Source: an uncultured Bacillaceae bacterium
GTDB lineage: Bacteria > Bacillota > Bacilli > Bacillales > Caldibacillaceae
Reading direction: 5' to 3'
Assembly (NCBI GenBank): GCA_937934645.1
Contig: CALGYZ010000013.1
Coordinates: 1 to 53,052, forward strand
Length of the DNA: 53,052 nt
Position numbers and translations under genes: made by a program. How positions within the stretch are numbered: position 1 is the stretch's first letter; every line of letters starts with the position of its first letter. Below the pieces are notes generated by a model, which was not told the DNA's origin, did no database searches, and was given only the letters and a program-made list of their open reading frames with translations. Positions 24,886 to 33,191 of the stretch are shown one piece after another.

Positions 24886-25869
24886 ATGGAATGGAAAAAA
24901 CTTGCCGAGCGTGTTTTGGAAGGAGAAGAATTGACCAGTGAAGTAGCCCTGGCCATTTTAAATTGTCCGGATGATGAGCTGTTGGAACTGTTGAACGGGT
25001 CTTATATGATCCGGAAACATTATTTCGGCAATAAAGTAAAACTAAATAAAATCAAGAACGTTAAGTCCGGTATGTGCCCGGAGAACTGCAGTTATTGTTC
25101 CCAGTCTGCAGTGTCAAACGCTCCGGTTGAAAAATATACAATGCTGGATAAAGAAAAAATCATCGAAGGAGCCAGACAGGCATACGAAATGAAAATCGGT
25201 ACATATTGCATTGTTGCCAGTGGACGTGGACCCAGCAATCGGGAAGTTGAAATGGTGGCGGAAGCGGTAAAAGAAATTAAACAGAAATATGGTTTAACCG
25301 TTTGTGCCTGTTTGGGAATTTTAAAACCGGAGCAGGCGAAAAAATTAAAGGAAGCGGGTGTTGACCGGTATAATCACAATATTAATACTTCGAAACGGCA
25401 TCACTCCAACATCACGACGAGCCATACCTACGATGACCGTGTGTCGACGGTTGAACTGGTCAAAGAAGCCGGAATTTCACCGTGTTCCGGAGTTATTGTC
25501 GGCATGAAGGAAACAAAGCAGGATGTGGTTGATATGGCCTTCAGTCTGAAGGCCTTGGATGCAGATTCTATACCGGTAAACTTCTTGCACGCCATTTCCG
25601 GAACTCCGCTGGAAGGCACAAATGAACTGAATCCGCGTTACTGTTTAAAAGTACTTGCAATGATGCGTTATGTGAATCCGGCAAAAGAAATCCGCATCTC
25701 AGGCGGGAGAGAAGTAAATTTACGCAGTTTGCAGCCGTTGGGATTATATCCGGCCAACTCCATTTTTGTCGGTGATTATTTAACTACTGAAGGACAGGAA
25801 CAATCCAGCGATTTGCAGATGCTTAAAGATCTCGGTTTTGAGATTGATTTTGCCGCAGTTCCGTCATAA
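24886..25869 (+). CDS. bioB: Biotin synthase BioB
   Basis: BioB is a radical SAM enzyme that inserts sulfur into dethiobiotin to make biotin. The 327-residue product has the cluster motif C64-x3-C68-x2-C71 (MCPENCSYCSQS), the segment YNHNINTS and the SIPVNFLHAISGTPLEG and RISGGREVNLRSLQPLGLYPANSIFVGDYLTT region (quoted in parts) with the cluster-ligand Arg and Cys residues. The ATG has GGGAGGAGG upstream. No bioA, bioD, bioF or bioI is near, so with BioY the pair may let the cell use imported dethiobiotin or biotin; the rest of the pathway could be elsewhere. It is co-transcribed with bioY. Confidence 0.96.
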   Translation: MEWKKLAERVLEGEELTSEVALAILNCPDDELLELLNGSYMIRKHYFGNKVKLNKIKNVKSGMCPENCSYCSQSAVSNAPVEKYTMLDKEKIIEGARQAYEMKIGTYCIVASGRGPSNREVEMVAEAVKEIKQKYGLTVCACLGILKPEQAKKLKEAGVDRYNHNINTSKRHHSNITTSHTYDDRVSTVELVKEAGISPCSGVIVGMKETKQDVVDMAFSLKALDADSIPVNFLHAISGTPLEGTNELNPRYCLKVLAMMRYVNPAKEIRISGGREVNLRSLQPLGLYPANSIFVGDYLTTEGQEQSSDLQMLKDLGFEIDFAAVPS

Positions 25870-25915
25870 ACGGATTAGATTATGCTGAAAAATATCGAAA
25901 TAAACCGAACATTGC

Positions 25916-25944
25916 TTGCCTTTTTCCACAATTTTCTCTATAAT
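25916..25944 (+). promoter_or_regulatory. Promoter of the leuS T-box leader
   Basis: TTGCCT (25916-25921) and TATAAT (25939-25944) are 17 bases apart; transcription would begin near 25951, just ahead of the T-box structure. Confidence 0.6.
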
Positions 25945-25974
25945 ATTTGACATAATAACAGGATAAAAACAATG

Positions 25975-26222
25975 AAGAGGAGTAGTAATGTCTGCTGAAG
26001 CTCCAGAGAGCTAACGGCTGGTGGGAGTTAGCCTTCAGCAACATGAACTCGCCTCGGAGTTGTAAATACGAAATTCAAGTAGTATTTGCCGGACCGTCCC
26101 ACGTTACGGGAAAACGAAGCGAATATACCCGGACATTCCGGTGTATATTAATTTGGGTGGTACCGCGGGAGATCTTACATCCTCTCGTCCCAGGACAAGT
26201 TTTGGGATGGGGGGATTTTTAT
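25975..26222 (+). promoter_or_regulatory. Leucine T-box leader of leuS
   Basis: The leader holds the distal stem I (tgctgaag at 25993-26000 with cttcagca at 26033-26040, enclosing AGAGAGCT and GGCTGGTGGGAGTTAGCC), then a specifier region GAACTCG with CTC (Leu) at 26048-26050. The T-box core GGGTGGTACCGCGG lies at 26155-26168; its bulge TGGT pairs with the 3' ACCA of uncharged tRNA-Leu. Uncharged tRNA would stabilise the antiterminator and allow leuS expression. Confidence 0.95.
26179..26222 (+). terminator. T-box-controlled terminator
   Basis: atcctctcgtccca (26179-26192) pairs with tgggatggggggat (26203-26216), using three G-T pairs, followed by tttttatg. The remaining 26223-26381 before leuS shows no gene or structure that I recognise. 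Confidence 0.88.
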
Positions 26223-26381
26223 GTTTTTACGGAAACCGGCGATTTGATTGATTCTTTTCAACAAATGGCCCTTGTACCGGTTCATGGGGATAGCTTTTGT
26301 GCCGCACCTTTTGCAGGAAAGTTTTGAAAATTGAAGTTTCTGGTCAGAATGTTGATAATGTAAGAAAAGGAGGATGTACCA

Positions 26382-28796
26382 GTGAGTTACAACCATAAGA
26401 AAATCGAGAAAAAATGGCAGGATTACTGGCTGGAAAACCGTACGTTCCGGGCAACGGATGACAGAGATAAACCGAAATTTTTTGCCATGCCGATGTTTCC
26501 GTATCCGTCCGGCGCCGGTCTTCATGTTGGACATCCGAAAAGTTATACGGCGGTCGATATTGTCGCCCGGATGAAACGGATGCAAGGATACAACGTTCTT
26601 CATCCTATGGGTTGGGACGCTTTCGGACTGCCGGCGGAACAGTACGCTCTTGATACCGGCAATAACCCGGCTGAATTTACGGAAAAAAATATTCAAAACT
26701 TTAAGAGACAAATTATTTCCCTCGGCCTAAGTTACGATTGGGACCGGGAAGTGAATACAACGGATCCGAAATATTATAAGTGGACTCAATGGATTTTTAT
26801 CAAATTGTATGAAAAAGGATTGGCTTATATTGATGAAGTTCCGGTAAACTGGTGCCCTGCCCTCGGAACCGTTTTGGCCAATGAAGAAGTCATCGACGGC
26901 AAAAGTGAACGGGGCGGACATCCGGTAATCCGTAAACCCATGAAGCAGTGGATGCTTAAAATTACCGAATATGCGGAACGTCTGCTTGAGGATTTGGATG
27001 AACTGGACTGGCCGGAAAGTATTAAAGAAATGCAAAGAAATTGGATCGGCCGCTCGGAAGGTGCGGAAGTTACATTCACCATTGATGGTCATGATGAGAC
27101 ATTCAAGGTATTCACAACCCGCCCGGATACTTTATTCGGAGCGACCTATGCTGTATTTGCACCCGAGCATCCTCTGGTGAAAAAAATTACAACTCCGGAA
27201 CAAAAAGAAGAAGTCGAACGTTATATCGAAGAAGTACAAACGAAATCCGACCTGGAGCGGACGGATTTGGCAAAAGAAAAAACAGGCGTATTCACCGGGG
27301 CATACGCGGTTAATCCGGTAAACGGTGAAAAAATACCGATTTGGATTGCCGACTATGTTCTAGTCACCTATGGAACCGGTGCGATTATGGCTGTACCGGC
27401 CCACGATCAGCGGGACTACGAGTTTGCCAAAAAATTTAATTTGCCGATCCGGGAAGTTGTTGCCGGTGGGAACATTGAAGAGGAAGCATATACCGGTGAC
27501 GGAGTCCATATCAACTCCGGATTTTTAGACGGCCTGAACAAAGAGGAAGCCATTGAAAAAATGATTGAATGGCTTGAAGAAAAAGGTGTTGGAAAAAGAA
27601 AAGTTCAATATAAACTCCGTGACTGGCTATTCAGCCGCCAACGGTACTGGGGCGAACCGATCCCAATTATCCATTGGGAAGATGGAACAATGTCGACGGT
27701 GCCTGAAGATGAGCTGCCGCTGTTATTGCCGGAAATGGATGAGATTAAACCGTCCGGAACCGGGGAGTCGCCGTTGGCAAACGCCAAGGATTGGCTGGAA
27801 GTTGTTGATCCGGAAACTGGAAAGAAAGGACGCAGGGAAACGAATACGATGCCACAATGGGCTGGAAGCTGCTGGTACTATTTACGCTACATTGATCCGG
27901 ATAATGATGAATGCATTGCTGATCCGGAAAAATTAAAATACTGGCTTCCGGTTGATTTATATATTGGCGGAGCAGAGCACGCAGTTCTCCATTTACTGTA
28001 TGCCCGTTTCTGGCATAAAGTTCTATATGATCTCGGAGTCGTTCCGACAAAAGAGCCGTTCAAAAAACTGGTGAATCAGGGAATGATTCTCGGGGAAAAC
28101 AACGAGAAAATGAGTAAATCAAAAGGAAATGTTGTCAACCCGGACGATATTATCGAAAGCCATGGGGCCGATACATTGCGTTTATATGAAATGTTTATGG
28201 GACCACTTGAAGCATCCGCCCCGTGGTCAACACAGGGACTGGACGGATCCCGGCGTTTCCTTGATCGCATTTGGCGCTTATTTGTCAATGAAGATGGTAC
28301 ATTATCCGATAAAATCGTTGATAAAGAATCCGACGAACTGGAAAAAGTTTACCATCAGACCGTAAAGAAAGTTACGGAGGATTATGAAGGACTGCACTTT
28401 AATACGGCCATTTCCCAATTAATGGTTTTTGTAAACGAAGCATATAAGGCAAATGAAATACCGAAAGCATATGCGGAAGGATTTGTAAAATTACTGTCAC
28501 CTGTATGTCCGCATATCGCTGAGGAACTTTGGGAAAAATTCGGTCATGACGGTACGATTACGTATGAACCGTGGCCGGAATATGATGAAGATAAGCTTGT
28601 TGATGACGAAATCGAAATCGTCATTCAAATTAACGGAAAAGTCCGGGCAAAGAAAAAGGTGCCTGCAGACATTTCGAAAGAAGAGTTGGAAGAAACAGCA
28701 AAGGCAGACGAAACAATCCAAAAACAACTGGAAGGAAAAACGATCCGTAAAGTCATTGTTGTACCCGGAAAACTCGTCAACATCGTTGCCAATTAA
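26382..28796 (+). CDS. leuS: Leucyl-tRNA synthetase LeuS
   Basis: LeuS charges tRNA-Leu with leucine. The 804-residue product is a class I synthetase with the HIGH-type motif HVGH at 48-51, the editing (CP1) domain with TTRPDTLFGATY and AVPAHDQRDYEF, the KMSKS motif at 576-580 and the C-terminal IVIQINGKVRAK anticodon-side domain. The length is standard for bacilli. The start is GTG 26382, after AAAGGAGG. A leucine-specific T-box leader controls it. A terminator follows, and it is monocistronic. Confidence 0.98.
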   Translation: MSYNHKKIEKKWQDYWLENRTFRATDDRDKPKFFAMPMFPYPSGAGLHVGHPKSYTAVDIVARMKRMQGYNVLHPMGWDAFGLPAEQYALDTGNNPAEFTEKNIQNFKRQIISLGLSYDWDREVNTTDPKYYKWTQWIFIKLYEKGLAYIDEVPVNWCPALGTVLANEEVIDGKSERGGHPVIRKPMKQWMLKITEYAERLLEDLDELDWPESIKEMQRNWIGRSEGAEVTFTIDGHDETFKVFTTRPDTLFGATYAVFAPEHPLVKKITTPEQKEEVERYIEEVQTKSDLERTDLAKEKTGVFTGAYAVNPVNGEKIPIWIADYVLVTYGTGAIMAVPAHDQRDYEFAKKFNLPIREVVAGGNIEEEAYTGDGVHINSGFLDGLNKEEAIEKMIEWLEEKGVGKRKVQYKLRDWLFSRQRYWGEPIPIIHWEDGTMSTVPEDELPLLLPEMDEIKPSGTGESPLANAKDWLEVVDPETGKKGRRETNTMPQWAGSCWYYLRYIDPDNDECIADPEKLKYWLPVDLYIGGAEHAVLHLLYARFWHKVLYDLGVVPTKEPFKKLVNQGMILGENNEKMSKSKGNVVNPDDIIESHGADTLRLYEMFMGPLEASAPWSTQGLDGSRRFLDRIWRLFVNEDGTLSDKIVDKESDELEKVYHQTVKKVTEDYEGLHFNTAISQLMVFVNEAYKANEIPKAYAEGFVKLLSPVCPHIAEELWEKFGHDGTITYEPWPEYDEDKLVDDEIEIVIQINGKVRAKKKVPADISKEELEETAKADETIQKQLEGKTIRKVIVVPGKLVNIVAN

Positions 28797-28800
28797 AATA

Positions 28801-28830
28801 ACAAAGCCGCCGCGAACCGGCGGCTTTCCT
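28801..28830 (+). terminator. Terminator of leuS
   Basis: A perfect 10-bp GC-rich stem (aaagccgccg at 28803-28812 with 28818-28827) with a short loop; the T-run after it is modest (tttcctgt). Confidence 0.75.
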
Positions 28831-28955
28831 GTATTCAAAACACCGTTTTCTGCTTGGAATGAATCCGGAACAATATATGAGCAAACCGTTACAGTTTTTC
28901 ACCGCTGGTATGGTAAAATATGAGCTATACAATATAAAAGCAAAGGAAGATGGGA

Positions 28956-29285
28956 ATGAAAACGATCACAGCCAAGGAATTGGAGGAAAAACTGAGTAAA
29001 GGTGAGACACTGAACTTGATTGATGTCCGGGAGCCGGAAGAAACGGCTGAAGGGATGATCCCCGGGGCGAAAAATATACCGATGATGGAAATTCCAGGAC
29101 GATTGAATGAGTTGGACCGGGATCAGGAATACATTATTATTTGCAGGTCCGGAAACCGGAGCACACAAGTATGCATGTTTTTGGAAGAACAGGGATACAA
29201 AGTCACGAATTTAGAAAACGGTATGCAGGGATGGACGGGTAAATTGGAACAAATGATCAAATCAGATAATTTGAAAGAGTTATAA
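28956..29285 (+). CDS. ytwF: Rhodanese-like protein YtwF
   Basis: This is a single-domain rhodanese of 109 residues, a probable persulfide sulfur carrier. The active-site loop is CRSGNRS with Cys63; the N-terminal LNLIDVREPEE segment and the C-terminal LENGMQGW are typical. I choose ATG 28956, six bases after AGGAAG; the ATG at 28950 touches that site. It is the counterpart of B. subtilis ytwF. The sulfur acceptor is unknown; tRNA thiolation is one option but no direct sign is seen. cse60 follows after 47 bases. Confidence 0.9.
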   Translation: MKTITAKELEEKLSKGETLNLIDVREPEETAEGMIPGAKNIPMMEIPGRLNELDRDQEYIIICRSGNRSTQVCMFLEEQGYKVTNLENGMQGWTGKLEQMIKSDNLKEL

Positions 29286-29332
29286 AATTCGTAAATCTTG
29301 ACTAAACTGGAAACAAAAAAGGAGTTTCCGTA

Positions 29333-29518
29333 ATGGTCAAGGTTAAGGTTTTTGACTTTGAACATGAAGAAGATTTGGAAGTTGAGGTTAACCGCTTTTT
29401 AAAAAATTTAGATGAAGACCAGCTGATCGATATAAAATATACCGTAGCGACCATGTATGAAGAAGATGAAGACGAACAAATTTACTGTTTTTCCGCGATG
29501 GTTATTTACCGGAAATAA
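29333..29518 (+). CDS. cse60: Sporulation-associated small protein Cse60
   Basis: The 61-residue acidic product begins MVKVKVFDFEHEEDLEVEVN and ends with an IYCFSAMVIYRK segment, the pattern of Cse60, a SigE-controlled small protein of B. subtilis with no known biochemical function. The ATG at 29333 is eight bases after AAAAGGAG. I could not pick out a clear SigE promoter in the 47 bases upstream, and read-through from ytwF is possible. A strong terminator follows directly. Confidence 0.82.
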   Translation: MVKVKVFDFEHEEDLEVEVNRFLKNLDEDQLIDIKYTVATMYEEDEDEQIYCFSAMVIYRK

Positions 29519-29519
29519 A

Positions 29520-29554
29520 AAATTCGAAGTCTTAATCGGCTTCGGATTTTTTAT
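29520..29554 (+). terminator. Terminator of cse60
   Basis: attcgaagtc (29522-29531) pairs with ggcttcggat (29538-29547), with two G-T pairs, followed by a run of T to 29552. Confidence 0.85.
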
Positions 29555-29829
29555 TTTCCGGGATAATACCGGAACCTTCTTCTGCGTCATTGCAGATAAT
29601 TTCCGGTTAGCATACAATCAAAGACAGGATATGGCGAATTGATGGAAATTTAAATTTTGCAACAGGGAATAATAAAACAAACACCGGTCTGGAAATGATT
29701 CGTTTCAAAAAATAAAATTGTCAAAATCCTGTGAAAGGCATGTAAACAAAATTTATATGTCATATAATGTTATTTAGTGTCATAAAATGTTTTTTGTTGC
29801 ATAATTATTACGCGTTAGGTAGGGATCTT
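29555..29829 (+). other. Intergenic region before murJ, with tandem repeat and promoter
   Basis: This gap, like the terminator before it, has no convincing gene. It is AT-rich. Near its end, TGTAAA (29741-29746) and TATAAT (29763-29768) are 16 bases apart and could be the murJ promoter. They overlap a 20-base direct repeat (29758-29777 and 29778-29797, 16 of 20 identical) starting TGTCATA. Confidence 0.5.
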
Positions 29830-31443
29830 ATGGGTTCAAAATTTATAAGGGGTACGTTCATTTTAACCCTTGGTACGTATATATCAAAATTTCTCGGCTT
29901 AATTTATATTATTCCTTTTTTTGCGCTGGTCGGTGAGCAGGGAAACGCCCTTTACAATTACGGGTATGTACCATATACCATTTTTATCAGCATTGCTACT
30001 GCCGGTATTCCCCTTGCAGTTTCAAAATTTATTTCCAAATACAATGCCATGGGGGAGTATGCGGTAGGGAGACGGTTATTCAAATCCGGTCTTGTCATTA
30101 TGCTCATGACCGGTATAGTTTCATTCCTCATTCTTTATTTCCTTGCCCCGGTATTTGCCGACATTATTGTAGCTGACAAGGAACAAACATCGAATCCCGA
30201 AGATGTAGTGAAAGTCATTCGCGCTGTCAGTTTTGCATTAATTATTGTCCCGTTTATGAGTTTAATCCGCGGGTATTTCCAGGGCCATCAATCGATGGGA
30301 CCTTCTGCGGTCTCCCAGGTGGTTGAACAAATTGTACGGATTTTATTTCTGCTAACCGGTGCTTTTACCGTTATAAAAATTTTGAACGGCACAGTTGTCC
30401 AGGCGGTTCAGTTGGCCACCTTTGCGGCCTTTGTCGGTGCAGCCGGCAGTTTGCTCGTTTTGTTTTGGTATTGGCGGAAAAGAAAACCGTATTTGGATGA
30501 AATGCTAGCAAGGGACCGTGGGCAGGTGCAAATTTCCTTGTCGCAAATTTATAAGGAAATTTTTGTTTCCGCTGTACCGTTTGTCATTGTCGGAATCGCG
30601 AATCCGTTATTCCAATTTGTCGATCAAATGACCCATAACAGTGCAATGGCATCCATCGGCCTTGCCCCTTATGCAGATACGAATTTGGCAATTTTGAATG
30701 TGAACGCACATAAAATCATAATTATTCCGGTTTCCCTGGCGACGGCATTTTCTGTTTCCCTTGTACCGTCGATCACCGATGCATATGTCCAAAAAAATTA
30801 CAGGGCTTTGAAGAACCAGATTAACCAAACGTTTCAAATTTTACTGTTTTTAACCTTACCGGCCTCCCTCGGGATTTCCATTTTAGCTGAGCCGTTTTAT
30901 ACATTTTTCTATGTTAACGATGATTACGGTACAAAGATTTTAACGATGTATGCTCCGGTGGCTTTGCTTTTCGCCCTTTTTTCTGTTACCGCAGCGATCC
31001 TGCAAGGCTTGAATTTACAAAAATTTACTGTCTTCAGCCTGCTGCTCGGACTGCTTATTAAACTAGTGATGAATACACCGATGATCGAAAGATTTGCAAC
31101 TGAGGGGGCAATCTATGCAACCGTTATCGGATATTCGGTTACAACATTTATCAACTTGCTTGTCATCCGTTATTATGCGTCATACAAATTTCAGCTCGTC
31201 ATCCGGAGAGGACTGCTCATTGTCATTTTAAACATCGTTATGGGCATTATTGTTTATGCTTTCTATCAGCTGATTACGTTGTTTATTGCACCGGAGACGA
31301 AGCTGTTGTCATTGCTCATTATTATAATTTGCGCAGTCATTGGTGCGTTCGTCTACTTTTATCTCAGTGTAAAATCAAAACTGATGTTTTTCCTGTTCCC
31401 GGAACAGATGAAAAAATTAAAAAGAAGACTTTCCCGGGCTTGA
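29830..31443 (+). CDS. murJ: Lipid II flippase MurJ (YtgP), MOP superfamily
   Basis: YtgP is the MurJ-type flippase that moves lipid-linked peptidoglycan precursor across the membrane. The 537-residue product has about 14 hydrophobic segments. Typical stretches are IRGTFILTLGTYISKFLGLIY at the start (21 residues, quoted as a region 5-25), FFQGHQSMGPSAVSQVVEQ in its middle form (YFQGHQSMGPSAVSQ) and ASLGISILAEPFYTFFY. The start is ATG 29830, six bases after TAGGTAGG. It is well conserved against B. subtilis YtgP. It is monocistronic. Polysaccharide-unit flippases of the same superfamily are the alternative, but synteny favours YtgP. Confidence 0.9.
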   Translation: MGSKFIRGTFILTLGTYISKFLGLIYIIPFFALVGEQGNALYNYGYVPYTIFISIATAGIPLAVSKFISKYNAMGEYAVGRRLFKSGLVIMLMTGIVSFLILYFLAPVFADIIVADKEQTSNPEDVVKVIRAVSFALIIVPFMSLIRGYFQGHQSMGPSAVSQVVEQIVRILFLLTGAFTVIKILNGTVVQAVQLATFAAFVGAAGSLLVLFWYWRKRKPYLDEMLARDRGQVQISLSQIYKEIFVSAVPFVIVGIANPLFQFVDQMTHNSAMASIGLAPYADTNLAILNVNAHKIIIIPVSLATAFSVSLVPSITDAYVQKNYRALKNQINQTFQILLFLTLPASLGISILAEPFYTFFYVNDDYGTKILTMYAPVALLFALFSVTAAILQGLNLQKFTVFSLLLGLLIKLVMNTPMIERFATEGAIYATVIGYSVTTFINLLVIRYYASYKFQLVIRRGLLIVILNIVMGIIVYAFYQLITLFIAPETKLLSLLIIIICAVIGAFVYFYLSVKSKLMFFLFPEQMKKLKRRLSRA

Positions 31444-31454
31444 TTAAAACGGGT

Positions 31455-31492
31455 CTGTCCTATAAAGATGGTATAATCTCTTTATAGGACAG
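31455..31492. repeat. Perfect 14-bp inverted repeat between murJ and the coiled-coil gene
   Basis: ctgtcctataaaga (31455-31468) and tctttataggacag (31479-31492) form a perfect stem with a ten-base loop. It sits between convergent genes, so a terminator role is likely, yet neither side has a proper T-run. Confidence 0.7.
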
Positions 31493-31510
31493 CTTATTCG
31501 TGAAAACGGA

Positions 31511-31738
31511 TCAGTTAAATCCGAGTCTTCTTTCTACTCTGCGGAGCCGGTTTTCCATGCGATCGACTTCCTGCTGGAGTCGGTTTACTTCCCTTTCGAG
31601 CCGGTTTACCTGGTTTTCAAGCCGGTTTACCCGGTTTGCTATACCCGTACCAGGCATTCCCGGAAAACCGGGGAAAAACTGACCTGTTTGACCCGGTCCC
31701 TGTCTGGGGTACTGATATTGGTAATAATAATCCACCAT
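31511..31738 (-). CDS. Small Tyr/Pro/Gly-rich coiled-coil protein, possible spore-coat type
   Basis: The 75-residue product has two clear parts. Residues 1-32 are rich in Tyr, Gln, Pro and Gly (DYYYQYQYPRQGPGQ, then FFPGFPGMPG). Residues 36-71 are a perfect run of heptads with N-R-L-E-x-x-V spacing (VNRLENQ, VNRLERE, VNRLQQE, VDRMENR). The ATG at 31738 is seven bases after GGGGAGG, so it is expressed. Similar Tyr/Pro-rich plus coiled-coil small proteins occur in spore-forming bacilli, sometimes as coat components, but I cannot name a family. It is convergent with murJ and divergent from the RsuA-like gene. Confidence 0.75.
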   Translation of the reverse strand: MVDYYYQYQYPRQGPGQTGQFFPGFPGMPGTGIANRVNRLENQVNRLEREVNRLQQEVDRMENRLRRVERRLGFN

Positions 31739-31865
31739 GTCCTAACCTCCCCTGGTAATATCAATAATTAGTGTATGTGCATCCGTCTAAAAGGGAACGG
31801 GTATATGCCCAAATTTTCTTACCGGATCTGCGGTGTACGAATCGTTATATACAGGAGTGAAACCT

Positions 31866-32585
31866 ATGCGGATTGATAAGCTTTTGGCCAAAACCGGCTT
31901 TGGAAGCCGGAAAGAAGTGAAGAAATTAATCAGGGAAGGCGGTGTTTCTGTAAATGGTGAGACCATTAAAGACCCGAAGATCCATGTTGACCCGGAAAAG
32001 GATGAAGTTACTGTTTTCGGAGAACAGGTAGAGTATAAAGAATTTATTTATTTAATGATGAATAAGCCGCCCGGCGTTATTTCAGCAACAGAAGATTTAT
32101 TTGATCAGACAGTTGTGGATTTATTGACACCGGAAGATGCAATATACCGTCCCTTTCCCGTTGGCAGGCTGGACAAGGATACACGGGGATTGTTGCTTTT
32201 AACAAACGACGGCAAACTTGCCCATCAATTGTTGTCACCGAAAAAAGAAGTACCAAAGACGTATTATGCATTAGTCGACGGAACCGTTACCGCAGAAGAT
32301 CAAAAAGCCTTTGAACACGGGGTCACGCTGGACGACGGTTATAAAACAAAACCCGCCCGGCTTGAGATTCTGCGCAGCGGTGAAATCCGTTCCGAAATTG
32401 AATTAACGATCACGGAAGGAAAATATCATCAGGTTAAACGGATGTTTGAAGCAGTGGGAAAGAAAGTTGTTTATTTAAAACGGATGAAAATGGGTCCGCT
32501 CCGGCTGGATGAGAATTTACAAGAAGGGGAGTACCGGGAATTATTACCGGAAGAGGTAAAAATGCTGATGGGAACAGGAAAATAG
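31866..32585 (+). CDS. 16S rRNA pseudouridine synthase, RsuA family
   Basis: The enzyme converts a uridine in small-subunit rRNA (position 516 in E. coli for RsuA) to pseudouridine. The 239-residue product has an N-terminal S4 RNA-binding domain (MRIDKLLAKTGFGSRKEVKKLI in part, VSVNGETIKDPK) and the catalytic motif GRLDKDTRGLLLLTNDG with its Asp, then the VKRMF motif near the C-terminus. The start is ATG 31866, six bases after CAGGAGTG; an upstream in-frame ATG at 31833 adds a non-family N-terminus. It corresponds to the RsuA-type gene beside ytgP in B. subtilis. The exact target base is inferred. Confidence 0.9.
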   Translation: MRIDKLLAKTGFGSRKEVKKLIREGGVSVNGETIKDPKIHVDPEKDEVTVFGEQVEYKEFIYLMMNKPPGVISATEDLFDQTVVDLLTPEDAIYRPFPVGRLDKDTRGLLLLTNDGKLAHQLLSPKKEVPKTYYALVDGTVTAEDQKAFEHGVTLDDGYKTKPARLEILRSGEIRSEIELTITEGKYHQVKRMFEAVGKKVVYLKRMKMGPLRLDENLQEGEYRELLPEEVKMLMGTGK

Positions 32586-32588
32586 AGG

Positions 32589-32614
32589 CAAAAAAAAATC
32601 GCCGTACAGGCGAT
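32589..32614 (-). terminator. Terminator of ytzE
   Basis: On the minus strand atcgcc (32609-32614) pairs with ggcgat (32598-32603), followed by a run of nine or more T. For the plus-strand gene it lacks a T-run. Confidence 0.85.
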
Positions 32615-32637
32615 CCTTCTACGGAGATAAAAATATA

Positions 32638-32859
32638 TTAAGATGTCAATTTTACTTTCTTATTTGTCGTTGTCCATTTTCCTCTTCTCGGGCTTGTAAC
32701 CAAGCCATTATACGCCAAAATATTTAAGTCTCTTTGAATCGTTCGAGGCGTAGTGCCAAACTCATCGACCAGTTCCTTAGTTGTCACAGTTCCGTTTTCA
32801 TGAATAAACAAGTAAATTGACTTAATTCGGGTCAGCATACGGTCAGTTGAATTTTTCAA
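32638..32859 (-). CDS. ytzE: DeoR-type HTH regulator YtzE
   Basis: The 73-residue product is a lone DeoR-like helix-turn-helix domain: RMLTRIKSIYLFIHENG, then TVTTKELVDEFGTTPRTIQRDLNIL with the recognition helix, then the wing LVTSPRRGKWTTT. There is no effector domain, which agrees with YtzE of B. subtilis. The start is TTG 32859, seven bases after AGGGGTG. A promoter (TGGCAA, 17 bases, TATAAT) and an inverted repeat in the leader suggest self-control. Targets are unknown. Confidence 0.85.
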   Translation of the reverse strand: MKNSTDRMLTRIKSIYLFIHENGTVTTKELVDEFGTTPRTIQRDLNILAYNGLVTSPRRGKWTTTNKKVKLTS

Positions 32860-33191
32860 AAAACCACACCCCTAATTAATTTATTTGGCTTCCTTCCTGC
32901 AAAACGACAATGGGGTACGTGATCCCTGTGACGTCTGTAATTTATGTACCGTATTAAAAAACGGTATTGTGTTTTAATATGTTTATTATAACGAATTATC
33001 TTAAAAATTGCCAGAATTTGAATTGATCATTCAAACAATTTTTAAAAAATATGTTTCCATGATCATTAAAAGAAAGGTACTTATGGGAGTCCGGGGAAAG
33101 GGAATATTTTCCTTTTGTTATCCCATTATATGAAATTAATTCCTTCATTATACGCAGTAAAAGGGAATCTTCACGGAAAGGGATGAGGAAT
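32860..33191. other. Divergent intergenic region ytzE/dat
   Basis: It contains the minus-strand ytzE promoter at 32985-33013 (TGGCAA, 17-base spacer, perfect TATAAT) and, in the ytzE leader, an inverted repeat taccgt/acggta at 32947-32966 with a loop of eight. I see no clear dat promoter, and no gene on either strand. Confidence 0.55.
32985..33013 (-). promoter_or_regulatory. Promoter of ytzE
   Basis: On the minus strand TGGCAA (33008-33013) is followed after 17 bases by TATAAT (32985-32990). Confidence 0.6.

Noticed and set aside
31540..31640. Repeated gccggttta units that look like a short-repeat array or CRISPR
   Set aside because: The 21-base period is the coding of heptads (N-R-L-E) in the minus-strand small protein; there are no spacers.
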